Source of the DNA: Verpa conica
Taxonomy: Eukaryota; Ascomycota; Pezizomycetes; Pezizales; Morchellaceae
NCBI GenBank assembly: GCA_033030425.1
Contig: JAUFSD010000007.1
Location: 620,001 to 684,000 of the forward strand
Direction: 5' to 3'
DNA: 64,000 bases
The position numbers were made by a program, and so were the translations under genes. Of this stretch, positions 22,802 to 34,698 are shown in pieces (position 1 is the stretch's first letter; every line of letters begins with the position of its first letter). A model generated the notes under the pieces. The model searched no databases. It saw nothing but the letters and a program-made list of their open reading frames with translations, and was not told the origin of the DNA.

Positions 22802-25424
22802 TGGAGGGTATGAGTTTGCGGGATGATTGACCGCAGGTGCGGCCAAACCATGGCATATATATACACTCGAGGGGGGGACTCCATTGAGGGTCCTAGTGGC
22901 GCTGTCATTCTAACCCATATCGCCGATATTTTTTTTTTTTTCGGCGACGCAGTACTAGAGATCCAAATAATGCGTTGTCGCAAAGACCCCGCATTTGTGC
23001 CTGGAATTACAGTCAATGATAGAGTCAAAGCTGCATCGGTGGCGCCTGGGTCTGCACAAGTCCCTGCCGCATTGAAATTCGGGGCCTAGATGTTCCGATA
23101 CTCATGAACCAACCTGCGATCCCTTTTGCGCCCGCATACAGCATAGCATAGCTGTTTAGCGACAACTCTGGAGGGAAATATCGAAATATCCCCTCATCCA
23201 GTCCCTGGCTGCCGATCGACCGACTGGCCGTGTTGCAGTTACTGCTAATAGCAAGTGGTGGGCGCACCCACAGACGGAATCTTGGTCCAAGATTGATTCG
23301 GAAGGCACGTTAGCGGCGCTTTGCCGTGGGTTGCCATGGCGACCGCGCTGCAGCATCCGTTATAGGCAGGCACACGCATTGGACGCTGCCGTTGCCAAGC
23401 TGTCTGGGTCCTGTCAACAGCACGGGTTGCCGTGTCGTCAAAAGAAAAAGAGCAAGGCCTCTGGATCCCTTCGGCTTTGCTTCCGCCCAGATCTGCAGCT
23501 CCCAAATTGGATGTGGAGTCCCCCGCACTGCACTGCGGTGCGCACTGTGCAGTATGCGCAGGCAGACGCCATTTCCCCGCTTCTCCCCTCCTCTTTCTCC
23601 CCCATCCTGTTTGCGGATCAGGTAGCCGAGGGCACTCGCCAACAGATCAATACACTTGTGGGATGATATCACAACCGGGAAAACAATCTCCACTGCTAGG
23701 ATTTAAAAAAACATAGATATCCTCGATAAGCCCGTGCGTATTAAGGGAAATGGCATATCTGCCCTACGAGGGCCAGTCTAATAATAGTGTGGGAGCAAAA
23801 GAAAAAGTCGGACGGGCGAACGGGGGTACTATTTTGCGAGCCGTTGCTTAACCAGTCAGCACCCTGCCCAGTGGAGTGCTCCCCTGGATCACAGTGTATC
23901 ACTCATTCCAGCGGTCCGTCCACGTTACTAGTATGATAGAAGAAATCCCGGATCTGTACGCAACGTCATTGGTCCGTTTGAAGATACCTTCTCTTCTTAC
24001 CGAGGAAAGCCCGATTGAAACTCCATATCTAAAGAGAGAGAGAGAGAGAGAGAAAAAATCACGCGACCTAAACAGGAGTTTTATCCGGTTTAGGAAAGCT
24101 GCCGGGGAATTCGGTTGGCAAAAATACAAGACTTGGCATCGGCAGGGGAGGGGGGGGGTAACAAACTCCGGGTTATACACTTCAAGATTTCAGGACCACG
24201 GAATTTTACTATGAATTGTGGGGCGAGATAGTTCAAGGTTTTTTTTCTTTCTTTCTTTTACCGTTTCACACTTCGTAAAAGCCCGTGCATATATGTACTC
24301 GTCAGTGACACAATGTACCTGCACAATGCGCGTGGTAGAATTCGCACATATGTTAAGAGACATCTTGTTAGTTTCAGTTCCCTATGTATACGGGGGGCTT
24401 TATTTTTGCAATAGCCGTCATACCCGACCAGAAGCGAAATGTTTCAAGCGCTTAATTTGTAATCTGTACTCTCGGATATGATCTCTGTCGGGACCGAGAG
24501 CCAGTATGCACAAAGGGGATATCAATGTCTGAGGCTCGGGCCGGGGCTTGTTTCGGAATTGCAAAGACATTGGCGCCTGTCTGAATATCAAATATTTTAC
24601 CGCATAAGGAGGCGCGAGTTTTCTACCTCAAAGTGGAAGGCCGAACTCATACACATTGATCATAGCGGACTAAGAGACATAATAGATCAAGGGTATTGAC
24701 TGTTTAACTATGAGTATTACCAAGTATAGAATCTGGCGTATAGAACCGATAGCCTCGGCTTTCAGAAAAATATCAGCATGTACTTGCCAAATATCTTAAG
24801 GTCTATAAAACTAAGTAACATATCTACGGGTGCGCTCTCCTAAGGATGTTAACTTTGAAGCACAGCCCGTGTTAGAAGGTCTTTCCTCACAAGTAAGGTC
24901 GAATACGAGTATTCGGGGTGCGTGTATCCATATAAATTCTGACACAGGCGGTGTGAATTATAGCCTTACACATCCTCGCGGAGGTCATTGATACCAGTGC
25001 ACTATTATTTCTAGGAGAGGTTAAATCTCGTTGTAGTGACCAAGCAGCTACTCACTGATTGATGTTGATAGCCGACTGAGTGCTAGCGCAAAGAGATAGA
25101 AACCAGGCTCCGACTTACCTTCCGGCTGACAGATGCTTCTTCGCACCATGGGGCTGGGTACGAGATCGAGGCTAGATAGAAGCGTCTATAGAAATCGTCT
25201 ATAGATTAGGTGTTGTATTTACTAGCTAACTTCGTACCCGGTAAATAGAAAGTAGAATGAATACCAGGTCTTGCCCGACGCATGTCTCACTTGATTCCAT
25301 ATTGGGAACTTCTAAGCATTCGATACTAGTCCATGGTGCTGTTGTGATAGATCGACGGGCTAGTGGGTTACTAACATCGTGGCTTAAATTTTCTTCGATA
25401 CCTGAGGCTCTAGAAGTTTTTTTC
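22802..25424. other. intergenic with a GC-rich patch
   Basis: Begins with the acetyltransferase promoter, which has a TATATATA tract near 22854-22863. From about 23030 to 23660 the DNA is clearly richer in G and C than its surroundings and is open in several frames on both strands, but none has recognisable domains. An AG microsatellite lies at about 24031-24052. Confidence 0.45.
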
Positions 25425-25767
25425 AAGGCTATTAAATAGAATGTAGTATCAGTAGCCGGAACTCAGGGTCTACTGATCTGGCCGGGAATGAATGGAAACG
25501 GGTCCGCCTAGCTAAATTCGTTGCTTGATATTCAATTTGATTGCATATATAAAACCTAATAAACGACAGTCATATCCAAAGTGAAAGCCATACTGGCTTC
25601 AATAATAATAATAAAAAGTTGTTTCATAATCGTAAGAAATAAAAAAACAAAACATTAAACATCCAAGGAGCGTCCATGTGAATCTCGATATCTCATCAAA
25701 TAACTCAAACCGTCTCAATTCCAGCCAGTGCATATTTGCCTACTTTAAGATCTTGATCGATCTAATT

Positions 25768-26217
25768 CTATACGAGGATTCCATTCACGCAATGATACTC
25801 GTTCAAATTAATGCAGTGCTCGCCGCAACGCTCTGGGTGTGTAATAGGGCAAAGTTTGCCGTTGGTGCAAACGTGTTCCGTGGAGCTGTAGCAATGCGGG
25901 CCGCAACGTAGTGGGTGTGAAACAGGGCAAATGATGCTATTGGCACTGTCGACACAAACGTGCGTTGCAGGGCTGTAGCAGACATTACCGCAACATCTGT
26001 CGATATTTCCGCATATGAGGATGTTATTCGGGCAACAGGTTTGCTATATCTCAAATATGAGCTATCATTCCCCCCAATGAATTAAGTTATAAAGATGACT
26101 TACTGTGTTAGGATCGTATGGCCGAGTCCCACAGACGGCGCGCTCAAAGAGCACAGGGGTAGCGAATGCAGAGATTGCAAAAGTAACAAAGGCAACGACG
26201 AAGGTAATAAACTGCAT
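25768..26217 (-). CDS. small secreted cysteine-rich protein, copy 1
   Basis: Exons 26217-26104 and 26043-25768 give 129 residues. A clear signal peptide (MQFITFVVAFVTFAISAFAT) is followed by a short mature protein with about 16 cysteines. The mature part is three imperfect repeats of a module with CG-x2-C and a later C: GNIDRCCGNVCYSPATHVC, then HPLRCGPHCYSSTEHVC, then HPERCGEHCINLNEYHC. The spacing suggests disulphide-linked repeats in a secreted, possibly cell-wall or host-facing, protein; that role is inferred. A TATATAAA box lies 144 bases upstream. Compared with copy 2 this gene lacks one intron and stops two codons earlier (TAG where copy 2 has CAG). No characterised homologue is known to me. 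Confidence 0.85.
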
Positions 26218-26360
26218 TTTGGAGTAGGTAAAGTGTGCGGGCGTGCGTTTGAAGCTAGAGTAAACTGTTTTGGCAGTGAAGGGTATTCTTTGGAGTTCTG
26301 GAGGAAGATCGATGAATGCTCTTGGAGTGAAGAACGATTGATGAGGGCTGTTCACAGCTG

Positions 26361-26368
26361 TTTATATA
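26361..26368 (-). promoter_or_regulatory. TATA box of secreted protein copy 1
   Basis: TATATAAA on the minus strand, inside a block conserved with the promoter of copy 2. Confidence 0.6.
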
Positions 26369-28112
26369 TTCGGAAAAATGCCAATGATCTCGTATTCAGC
26401 TTCAGCTTTTACATAGCTGCATTGATCACTGGATCTTCGAGACACAAAGAAAGTTTGGGGAAATTCTCGTATTTAGAATATATATGTGTGTGTAGGAAAA
26501 TGGAGTCTAGAATCATACGGTATTTGTGTTGAATTCTGCTCTTAGTTTCCCGATTTAGTTTATTTCCTAGTATGTACACGACTCGTGATAGTATTATATG
26601 AAACAAAATGCTGAGGAGTTTTGTGTAAATCGGATTTGCATATGACCGAGCTTATGTGTGTGGAGATCTTCCCTATATTATTGGTTCTGTTTTTTCACCC
26701 AAGAGCAGAAACCAAGTTGCACCAATAGTTATGTGAATTTCTCTTAGTAATTATAGCACTTTCCTCTAAATAAGTTTGCCTGAATCATGAAGTGCCTTTT
26801 TACCTAGGGCTCAAAATATACATTTAAAGTTTTTTTGCTAATTGTGGTAACCGAGCTCACCAAATACACTACAATGCAGCCGGCTGAAGAATTATCAGGC
26901 ATCCTGAGAAGGTTTTCTGTTTTACCTAGTTATGATGGGGCCGAGAGGTGCTGTCAATACCTTGTGTTACCAGTGAGTTGATGCCCTATTTGCCAATTGG
27001 CTGGCTATTAGTTGTATTTATTCATATAGCTACTAGGAGTAGGACTTACAGTCTTTTCTTTATATATGATTTAATTTCTTCCACATACTGTAACATGATC
27101 ATAAAAGGGCTATAATTCTTATAGGAAAATGTCTAGTTGACTTGCGGGCCTGTATATCGATCTCGTAGTACGTTCGGATGTTCCATAGTCAAGAATAGCT
27201 ACGCTGTTAGTATCTAAGTAATTATATAATCACTTCACTTTTTCAGCCTACTATTTAAAGCTATGCTTTCGAATTTCTCATTCACAGTGATGTCTAAATT
27301 AGAGCCTTTGGCTTTTCTACAATTAGTTCAGAGGCTATATATAGTACAAATTCCTGAGGGGTATATTAAAACTTATAACATATTAAAGAAGCGGTTATTA
27401 TAAGAAAAACTATTGTAAATAACTTTCCTGGATACCGGCTTCTTGAAATATGCTTGTGGCTGGTTACAACGCATATATTCGGGCCAAATGTGCACTTTAT
27501 GATGCAGTAAGTGCAAATTAACATACCTGATCATGCGGCCTCAATAACTTGGAGTATGAGTAATCGTCTAAAATGTCTATCACATAGTAATGAAACAAAC
27601 TCAGAAGTGAAGATCGCTACAGTACGGCTGAGGCACAGTTGGGGCTGTGGGCCAAGTTAAAAGAGACGAAGGCGTCGCCTCAGGTAGGGCTCTGGTGTAG
27701 GGCTTCATTTACAATCAATCCGAGCTATTCAAAAATGAGTGATATTTTATGACACTCAAAAGTAAGGCTATTACATAGAATGTAGCTGGGGTTCAAGATT
27801 TACCGATCGCGAATGAACGGGAGCGAGCCTGCCTAATAAATCCCTTCTTTGTGATATAATCGTTAATTGATATTTTATGATTGCATACATAAAACCTAAT
27901 GAATGACAGCCGTTCATATCCAAGGGGAAGACAATATGCTAGTTTCAATAATGAAAAAAAAGCTGCTTCCTAACAATAAGAAATAAAAATAAAACATTAA
28001 AACATCCAAGGAGCGTCCATATAAATCTTGATATCCATTTCTGCCAAGTAATTCAAATCATCTCAATCACAGCCAATGCGTATTCGCCAATTTAAGATCT
28101 TGATCAATCGAT

Positions 28113-28629
28113 CTAATTCTGTACGAGGACTCCATTCACGCAATGGTACATGCTCAAACTGTAGCAAGCAATGCCACAGCTGTTCGGGGCCGCTTTAGGG
28201 CAAAGGTATGTGTCGTTGTTACAAACATACTAGAAGATCTATTAGGACTACTAGTATTTTGAGGGGGTATATAAAAAAACTTACAGAATTATGGTCAAAG
28301 GGTACACCAGCACAAGTAGTTACAGGTACAAGTTGACCGTTTCTACAAGCGTAATCCGCAGGGTTATAGCAGGCAGGGCCACACCTCTGGTAGATAACGC
28401 CGCCCAGGATGGGGCATAGGAGTGGGGGTGATGGTGTGAGGTAACAGGTGTACTAGGTTTTGCTATGAGTAATTTCTCTTGAATTTATTGGTTTATAAAG
28501 ATGGCTTGCCTGAGAAGTATCGTAATTTTGACTCCCACATGTCCTGATTTCGCGTTCGAGGAGCACGGGGCTGGCAAAGGCAGAGACTGCAAGGGCAACA
28601 AAGGCAATGATGAGAGTAGTAAACTGCAT
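28113..28629 (-). CDS. small secreted cysteine-rich protein, copy 2
   Basis: Exons 28629-28510, 28452-28285 and 28229-28113 give 134 residues, all joins in phase. Signal peptide MQFTTLIIAFVALAVSAFAS closely matches copy 1. The mature part has about 12 cysteines and the same module: YQRCGPACYNPADYAC and NSCGIACYSLSMYHC, ending VNGVLVQN against VNGILV in copy 1. Intron 1 has a GC donor (GCAAGC) where copy 1 has GTAAGT at the same site. A second intron splits the module region. The frame is intact. The two proteins share ends and module but differ strongly in the middle, suggesting rapid divergence. Confidence 0.85.
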
Positions 28630-28803
28630 TTTGGAGGGTTTCGAGTGAAATTGAGGTTAAAGCGAGTGGGTTAGAGCGAGTGAAATGTGGTTAAAGCGAG
28701 TGGCTTTTGTAGCGAAAGTAAGTGCTGAGATTCTGAGGAAAGCTGGCTGGATGGACGCTTGCTGTAGAGTGAAGAGTGATTATTGAGGGGCTGTTCATAG
28801 TTC

Positions 28804-28811
28804 TTTATATA
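28804..28811 (-). promoter_or_regulatory. TATA box of secreted protein copy 2
   Basis: TATATAAA on the minus strand, 175 bases before the start codon, in the same context as in copy 1. Confidence 0.6.
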
Positions 28812-30402
28812 CCTAGAAAAAGGGTATCAATGATCTCGTATTCAATTTCAGCCCTTGCCAAATCCAAACGGGACACCGCATCTTCCAGAGACAATTGAGA
28901 GGGTTTAGCAAGGTTCTCGTATTCCGGAAATTGTGTGCATTAGAAAAAGACATTTAGAATCGTATGACCCTTGTGTTTAGTTTCTCAAGATTCACAGGCC
29001 AAGGTCGTTCTTAGTTACCCGATTCAGTACTCCGCTGTTTAGTGGATATCAGAATCACGATAGTATTACATGAAATAAGTTGTTTGCTAATGGAGCCGAG
29101 TTTCCCGAGAATAGCACTTGTGCATGACTGGTTAGTTCCCCCCCGTCAACCCATACTTGTGAAACGTTGTAGTGAGTTATGTGAAGATCTTCACCATATT
29201 ATCAGTCCAAGCTTTGCACTTAAAGGCATGAATTAAGCTATTTTGCCACGATTTGAATATATGTTTCTCTCAATAACTATAATATCTCTCACCAAGTTCA
29301 CAGCCTAGGTCATGGTATTTTTGATCCTAGGGTGACTATGGTCTAAAATTTGCGTTTAGGCCTTTTTGTCGGGTGTGGTGATGAAACCCCTCAAATACGT
29401 AACAATTTAGATAGCTGAAGGTAGGGATATCGGTGTTGTGAGAGGGTTTTTCTTTGTAGTCACGATCGAGCGAGGAGGTGCTGCTAGAACTTGCTAGACT
29501 TGTGCTACTGATGAGTTGGTGATCTATTCCCCGGTAAGTTAGCTTATTAATAGATATATTCTCAGCCATTAGAGGTAGACCTTGTAGTTCTTTCTCTTTA
29601 GAATTAATTGGCCCTACAGTTATAGAGCCAGGCTTTTCACATATAAATCCTTGTTGATACACGGACTGGTACATCTGTCTCATGGTTCTATAAAAAAGGA
29701 TGGTTACATTGTGGGTACCACTGGGTGTTGTACTTTTCGACACTTTGCTCAGATGACATAGTTCATTTGCGCTGACAGCGATGTCAGGGCCTCTAGACTT
29801 AGTTCAGGGACTTGTATGCACGTTACTCACGAGTAGATCAGAGTCTCACAGTGTTATAATTCTTTATTCCGATAAAACATCGTAAATAACTTCCCCGGGT
29901 ACCGGCTTGCCTGGAAGATGCCGTGAGTGCGGGTGGTTATAGTGTTATATTCGGGATGAATGTGCACTTTATGATGTCGTACGTAGGTACGTGCAAATAA
30001 ACACCCGCATGCCACCTCAGTCACAGATATAAGAAGCAAATCTACTGGTGGGCTAACCGTTTGATATGTCTATCAGCTACCTAATGCTAATTATCAGGCA
30101 CAGTAATAAGAAAATTGGAGGCTGAGAATGGAAGGTGGTTACACTGTGGCCAGAGACATAATTGAGGCCGTGTGTATTGTATTGCTGAATAGGGTAATAG
30201 CCCATTAGATTCGGGGTTAAAAGAGACGAAACAACTGCCTCTGGTAGCAAAATACTAGAACTCTGGTATAGGGCCACGTTTACAGTTTAACGAAAATTAA
30301 TAGGAGTCAATTAAGCTGGTCAATCAAAAGCCTTGCCTTAGCATTATATTTAGCGAGCAGGTCTATAATTTAATGAGTGATATTTTATGAACTCTCGAAT
30401 GT

Positions 30403-30708
30403 TTCGCCACGATTCAGCCCATCATATTTTTTTTCCCGGCCAAGAGGGTGTACTATTGTTTAAGAAACTCGGCATTTATATGCTCCTTGGAGATCCGGGG
30501 TGCATGGGCTGAATGATTTTCACGAGTTGTAATCTGATTGGTTGATCTCCGATCTTATGATGATCTCAAGCCAAAATTAGACTTTAAACGAGAATTTTCT
30601 AAAAATACTGCATGCAACCCAACTACAAAAACTTCCCGAATACGATACATAGAAAGTAAGAGACCCAGGCCCCTGTCATCCGTACTCCTGCCGTCTAACA
30701 TCAAGATT
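30403..30708. other. intergenic
   Basis: Short spacer between the duplication and the 3' end of the LPMO gene. Nothing recognised. Confidence 0.5.
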
Positions 30709-31960
30709 TTACAAGCACTACGAGTGGTTCGGATATGTTAGTATCGGGCTCTTGCGATAGGACAAATGTGATGTGGGAACATTTACCTGATAGTAGTAAT
30801 CGTTGACTTTTGTACATGTAGAACTCTGGCAGTTGGTAGATCCCGTATACCCGATACCACCACTGTTTCTGATATTAGATGATGCTAATTGGTAAAGCGG
30901 GGAAATCAAGTAAAGACATACCATTGTCCAAATTTTGCCACAGCAGCACCAGTAGCGCTGGCGGTAGCAGCAGAGCTAGTGACTGTAACACTCGATGACA
31001 CTGGGGCGACCGTAGAAGAGGAAGAAGAAGAAGAAGAAGGATTAGTGGTTCCAGAGCCGGGCCACACTGGGGGTCCAGGAACGATGTATGTAGTAGTGGT
31101 AGTAGCGGCAGAGCTGTAGATGTCGATTGTAACACCAGGATCCGACATACTGAAAGCACCAGGCAGGCTCACGAGGTAGGAGCCCGATGGCGATGCAGTC
31201 CCGCTCCCAGTGACTGTGAGCTGGGCGCATTCTGGGTAGAATTGAGGGGTATTTGCTTGGTGTAGTGCTAGGACCTCGTGCTATAAACAACATAAGTAGC
31301 TGGACTATAATATGAGTAAAAGTTACGTACCCTGATGAGATAGTTTCCGGGAACAAGGCTTGCCGGAATGGTAGACGTCCACTTTAGGGTATTTAAAACA
31401 ATACCATTACCCCATGAGCCCTGGTTGAGGGTACCAGACAAGAGTCCAGCCTCATCGATCTTGAACCACACAGCGCCACTTCCATCGAAGTCGGCACAGT
31501 TACCTGGGCACTTGGCCATATAGACAGTTACCGGGCCTTCAGCATGGGTCCACTGGGTCCAGACGGCGGTGATGTCGGTGCCAGCTGTAGTTAGATTGGT
31601 GAGTATAAAGTTATAAAAACGGGAGTAAAGCTTTAGGCGCCTACCTGCAATTGACGCAGTCAGCTGAGAGGTTTGACCATCGTTGTTGCATCTAATGTTA
31701 GTTCCCGTAGGTACAAGTATAGGGTCGAAACTGCTGTACTGTCTCTGGATACTAGACTGTCCAGTAGGGGAGTTATATGGCTCCCATCTAAATTTTAACA
31801 AAAGTGTTAACTCCTATTCGAGACATCACGTTCTTTAGGGTAAATATTCATACCCCTTATATTCGGTGGTACCAATGATATACTTTCCAACACCACCATG
31901 AGCAGCGGCTTGAGAGGCAAAGAGTGCCAAGCCGGATAGTATAAGGGATGCAGAAACCAT
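30709..31960 (-). CDS. AA9 lytic polysaccharide monooxygenase with CBM1
   Basis: Six exons (31960-31854, 31787-31645, 31584-31331, 31280-30922, 30862-30787, 30717-30709) give about 315 residues. AA9 enzymes are secreted copper enzymes that oxidatively cut cellulose and related glucans. Signal peptide MVSASLILSGLALFASQAAA ends just before His21, which becomes the N-terminal copper ligand. The second histidine-brace ligand is His97 in WTHAEGPVTVYMAKC. His175 and Gln181-Tyr183 (PQFYPEC) complete the active site. A long Ser/Thr linker follows; its GAA/GAG-type triplet run on the plus strand encodes a serine tract. A CBM1 cellulose-binding module closes the protein (GQCGGIGYTG, QSSTCTKVNDYYYQCL). 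The last exon codes only CL and stop, so a simple ORF scan misses the end. Confidence 0.95.
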
Positions 31961-33619
31961 TGTGTTAAGCCTATTGAGAATGATGTGTGGATATGTATTT
32001 CTCAGGGAAAAATGGGATAAACATGACGGGAATTAACAAACTTATATAGATTGTATCTAGGGAGGAAATTTCCCAATATTTGTGGGGAAACAAAGCTTCT
32101 CGGGCCGACGGAATCATATCGTTGGCGCTGACCCTGTGTGCTAAAGTGATATCTGCTACTCATAATTTCAACCCTTTGATTTCCTTTCAAGTATAAAGTC
32201 TTCCTCTAATATATTAATATTATGTGGATTCGGGCCGTGGATCCCTATGCTGGTAGTAGCTAAACCTATTTCGGGTTGGCCAAGGGATGGAAATATGCTA
32301 GGCTTCTTTCTCATGGATATCAGGTGTTTAAACATTAATAAGCCCCAGCGACTTAGAAGCGATATTAATGCCCCTCGTAGGTTTCACTATCTAGTATTTG
32401 GGTTTTAATTAACCCATTTATGAGGGTACTGCTGTATCTCGAGTCGTATATACACTGTGTAACGTACGCGAGGCGTTTAGGCTGATGCGCGGTATGGGGA
32501 TTAAATCTCCGGTGAATATATATCCCCGAGAGTCCATAATAGCAGATGTATATAGCTATAATAGTGTCTGGTTCTGGTAATCTTAAACACCGGAAGAGAG
32601 GCTTCCCTCAATCCTTTGCTTAGTTTTAACAAAAAAGATCATGTGTTCGCATATTGTGGGGTATTCGATGGCGCCGTGCCAAAGAATGTTATCGATTTTG
32701 CGATATCATTATCATTATTACCATGGTACCGGCCCGATTCCCATGAAATAAGAAGAATAAGGGTATCCATATTTTAGACGCCCGCAGGAATTGTGTGGAT
32801 ATGTTGGGCCTAGTGAGGGGCAGATATCCTCTTTGTGATTCTATCCGGGGTAGTACTAAGCTTCGAGTGATAGAAAAAACTCTCTATTACACGTGAAATA
32901 GTCTAAAACAAGTTTTTCTGGGTTAATCTCTTAGCTAGAAAAGGAAGGGGGTCTCTTAGTTCGGCGATAGATTCATCAGGTTTATGCATGTGCAGCGTCA
33001 TATGTCTAAAGAGGGACTTGGTAGATCATTCTACCACGTTCTCCTCACATCAAGTGAGCCTTATGATAGCTAGTTTCCGTTCTTGCGGAGCCAGAATCCC
33101 GGGACCCCCGCGTCGCACACGTTTTTTGCGGGGAAGTCTGAATTATTCCGATACAGCGGGTTGTAGACCCGAATATAACGGTTTTTAGGCGGCTGCATAA
33201 GGGCTGACAAAAGTAAGGCTTATCTTGGCTCGAGGAGCTTATATTTACAGGCCTTCTTATCTTATGTTGTGCTCGCACGAGTGACTCCTTATGAAGCTGA
33301 CAAAGTTTTGGGTACTTGGTTAGTTCAGATCCCTTGCAGGTATTTTGAATCACTCATTTCTGTCTTTTCCTCATTCCAGACTAGTACATTTATAATATTA
33401 CATAAGAAATAGTACATACCTGGAGCTAGGAACGACATGATGACGACATATTTGCGTACCGTCAAAACTGCTATCATGATAATACTGATAAACCCCAAAT
33501 AAGTAGGTTTCTCCAGAGGGAAAGACTAGTGCTACAATAAACGACCTCCTTTACCCCATAGCTGGAATAATAATAATAGAGCATAAGCTCATAACCGTGG
33601 ATAGGTATCGGCGCAACAA
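31961..33619. other. intergenic, divergent promoters
   Basis: Lies between the AA9 gene (minus) and the dehydratase-like gene (plus), so it should hold both promoters. No gene recognised. Confidence 0.5.
32041..32048 (-). promoter_or_regulatory. TATA box of AA9 gene
   Basis: TATATAAG on the minus strand, about 80 bases before the start codon. Confidence 0.55.
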
Positions 33620-34698
33620 ATGGCAGAATCCGACTTATCGCGTATAAAACTATCCTATGCAACACCCTCTCTGGGAATGCACCCAACCCATACTCTTCCT
33701 CTTAAACTCTCTGCAATCTCAACAGCCGGCTATCAAGGTTGTGAACTTGGTTTCGATGATCTTCTTTCTTTCGCGCGCCAATATCTGCGAAAATCAGAGC
33801 TTACAGAAGACGATTACGAAAACATATGCACCGCTGCTGTAGAGGTTCAACGGCTTTGCTCCAAATTAGAACTTGTGATACTGGTATTACAACCATTCTC
33901 CAACTTCGAGGGATATGCGGAGGGAACAGAGAAGCGAAAGGCTGCCTTTGATAAAGCGAGGGGGTGGATGAAGATCATGGATGCACTGGGGTGCGATATG
34001 CTTCAAGTAAGTAGCATGCCGTAGTCTATGCCACTTTTTGCTGAAGCTAAGCAAATGATGTAATCCTTTAGGTCGGCTCAACAGATGACCCCACTACCAT
34101 CTCCTCCCTCCCTGAGATTGCTCGAGATCTTGCAGCCTTGGCAGACCTCTACCACCCCCGCCGCATCGCCTACGAGAACTGGTCATGGGGTTCACACATA
34201 AACACCTGGTCTGCAATCAACGAAGTTATCACACTGGCGAATCGTCCCAACCTTGGTCTCTGCCTCGACACATTCCAAACTGCATCATTAGAATGGGCAG
34301 ATCCGTGCTCTCCTTCTGGGAAAGTTGATAACGCAGATGAAGTATACAAGGCTTCATTGCAGCGGCTCGAGAAGACGCTAGATCCAGAGAAAATATTCCT
34401 TTTCCAGATCTCTGACGCATACCGGATGGTGCCACCCCTTGAACCGGAGGGGGAGGTACCTCCGCGGGCTCGATGGAGCCATGCGAGTAGACCGGTTCCG
34501 TATGAGGGAGGGTATCTACCAGTACTACCAATGGTGGAGGCGGTGTTGAAGACTGGGTTTAGGGGGTGGTTTAGTGTAGAGGTGTTTTTAGAAGAGGAAC
34601 ACTCGAAGGAATTTGAGGCTGGATTGTTGGAAGGGTGGGCGAAGGAGGGAATGGAGTCTGTTAGGAGGTTGATAAAGAGTGCTGGTGAAGGTGTTTAG
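33620..34698 (+). CDS. xylose isomerase-like TIM barrel, 3-dehydroshikimate dehydratase-like
   Basis: Exons 33620-34006 and 34072-34698 give 337 residues. It resembles fungal 3-dehydroshikimate dehydratases of the quinate pathway (qa-4/qutC type), metal-dependent enzymes making protocatechuate. Matching blocks are GYQGCELGFDDL, VLQPFSNFEGY, YENWSWGSHINTWSAINEV, RPNLGLCLDTF, DPCSPSGKVDNADEV, FQISDAYRM and GGYLPVLPMVEAVLKTGFRG. The four expected metal ligands are present: Glu164, Asp195, Gln241 and Glu299. The wider superfamily includes inositol-pathway enzymes (IolE, IolI), which is relevant because the convergent neighbour is an inositol-type transporter. The family is firm; the exact substrate is not. 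Confidence 0.88.

Larger units (their letters stand above)
25425..27763. repeat. tandem duplication, unit 1 (2.34 kb)
   Basis: First of two head-to-tail diverged copies. Both begin with AAGGCTATTA and end near GAGTGATATTTTATGA. Shared landmarks in order: ATAAAACCTAAT, AAACATCCAAGGAGCGTCCAT, the secreted-protein gene with its promoter, then ATGTGCACTTTATGATG and AAAAGAGACGAA. Confidence 0.85.
27764..30402. repeat. tandem duplication, unit 2 (2.64 kb)
   Basis: Second copy, in the same orientation as unit 1, containing the paralogous secreted-protein gene. It is about 300 bases longer, mainly from indels in the non-coding half. Confidence 0.85.

Noticed and set aside
22802..22846. Longer start for the GNAT gene
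   Set aside because: The frame opens only with a TTG codon; the first ATG is at 22801.
23310..23716. Several overlapping ORFs in the GC-rich patch
   Set aside because: High GC lowers stop frequency on both strands; none shows protein family features.
24031..24052. AG run considered as a CRISPR-like or regulatory repeat
   Set aside because: It is a simple microsatellite with no spacers or companion genes.
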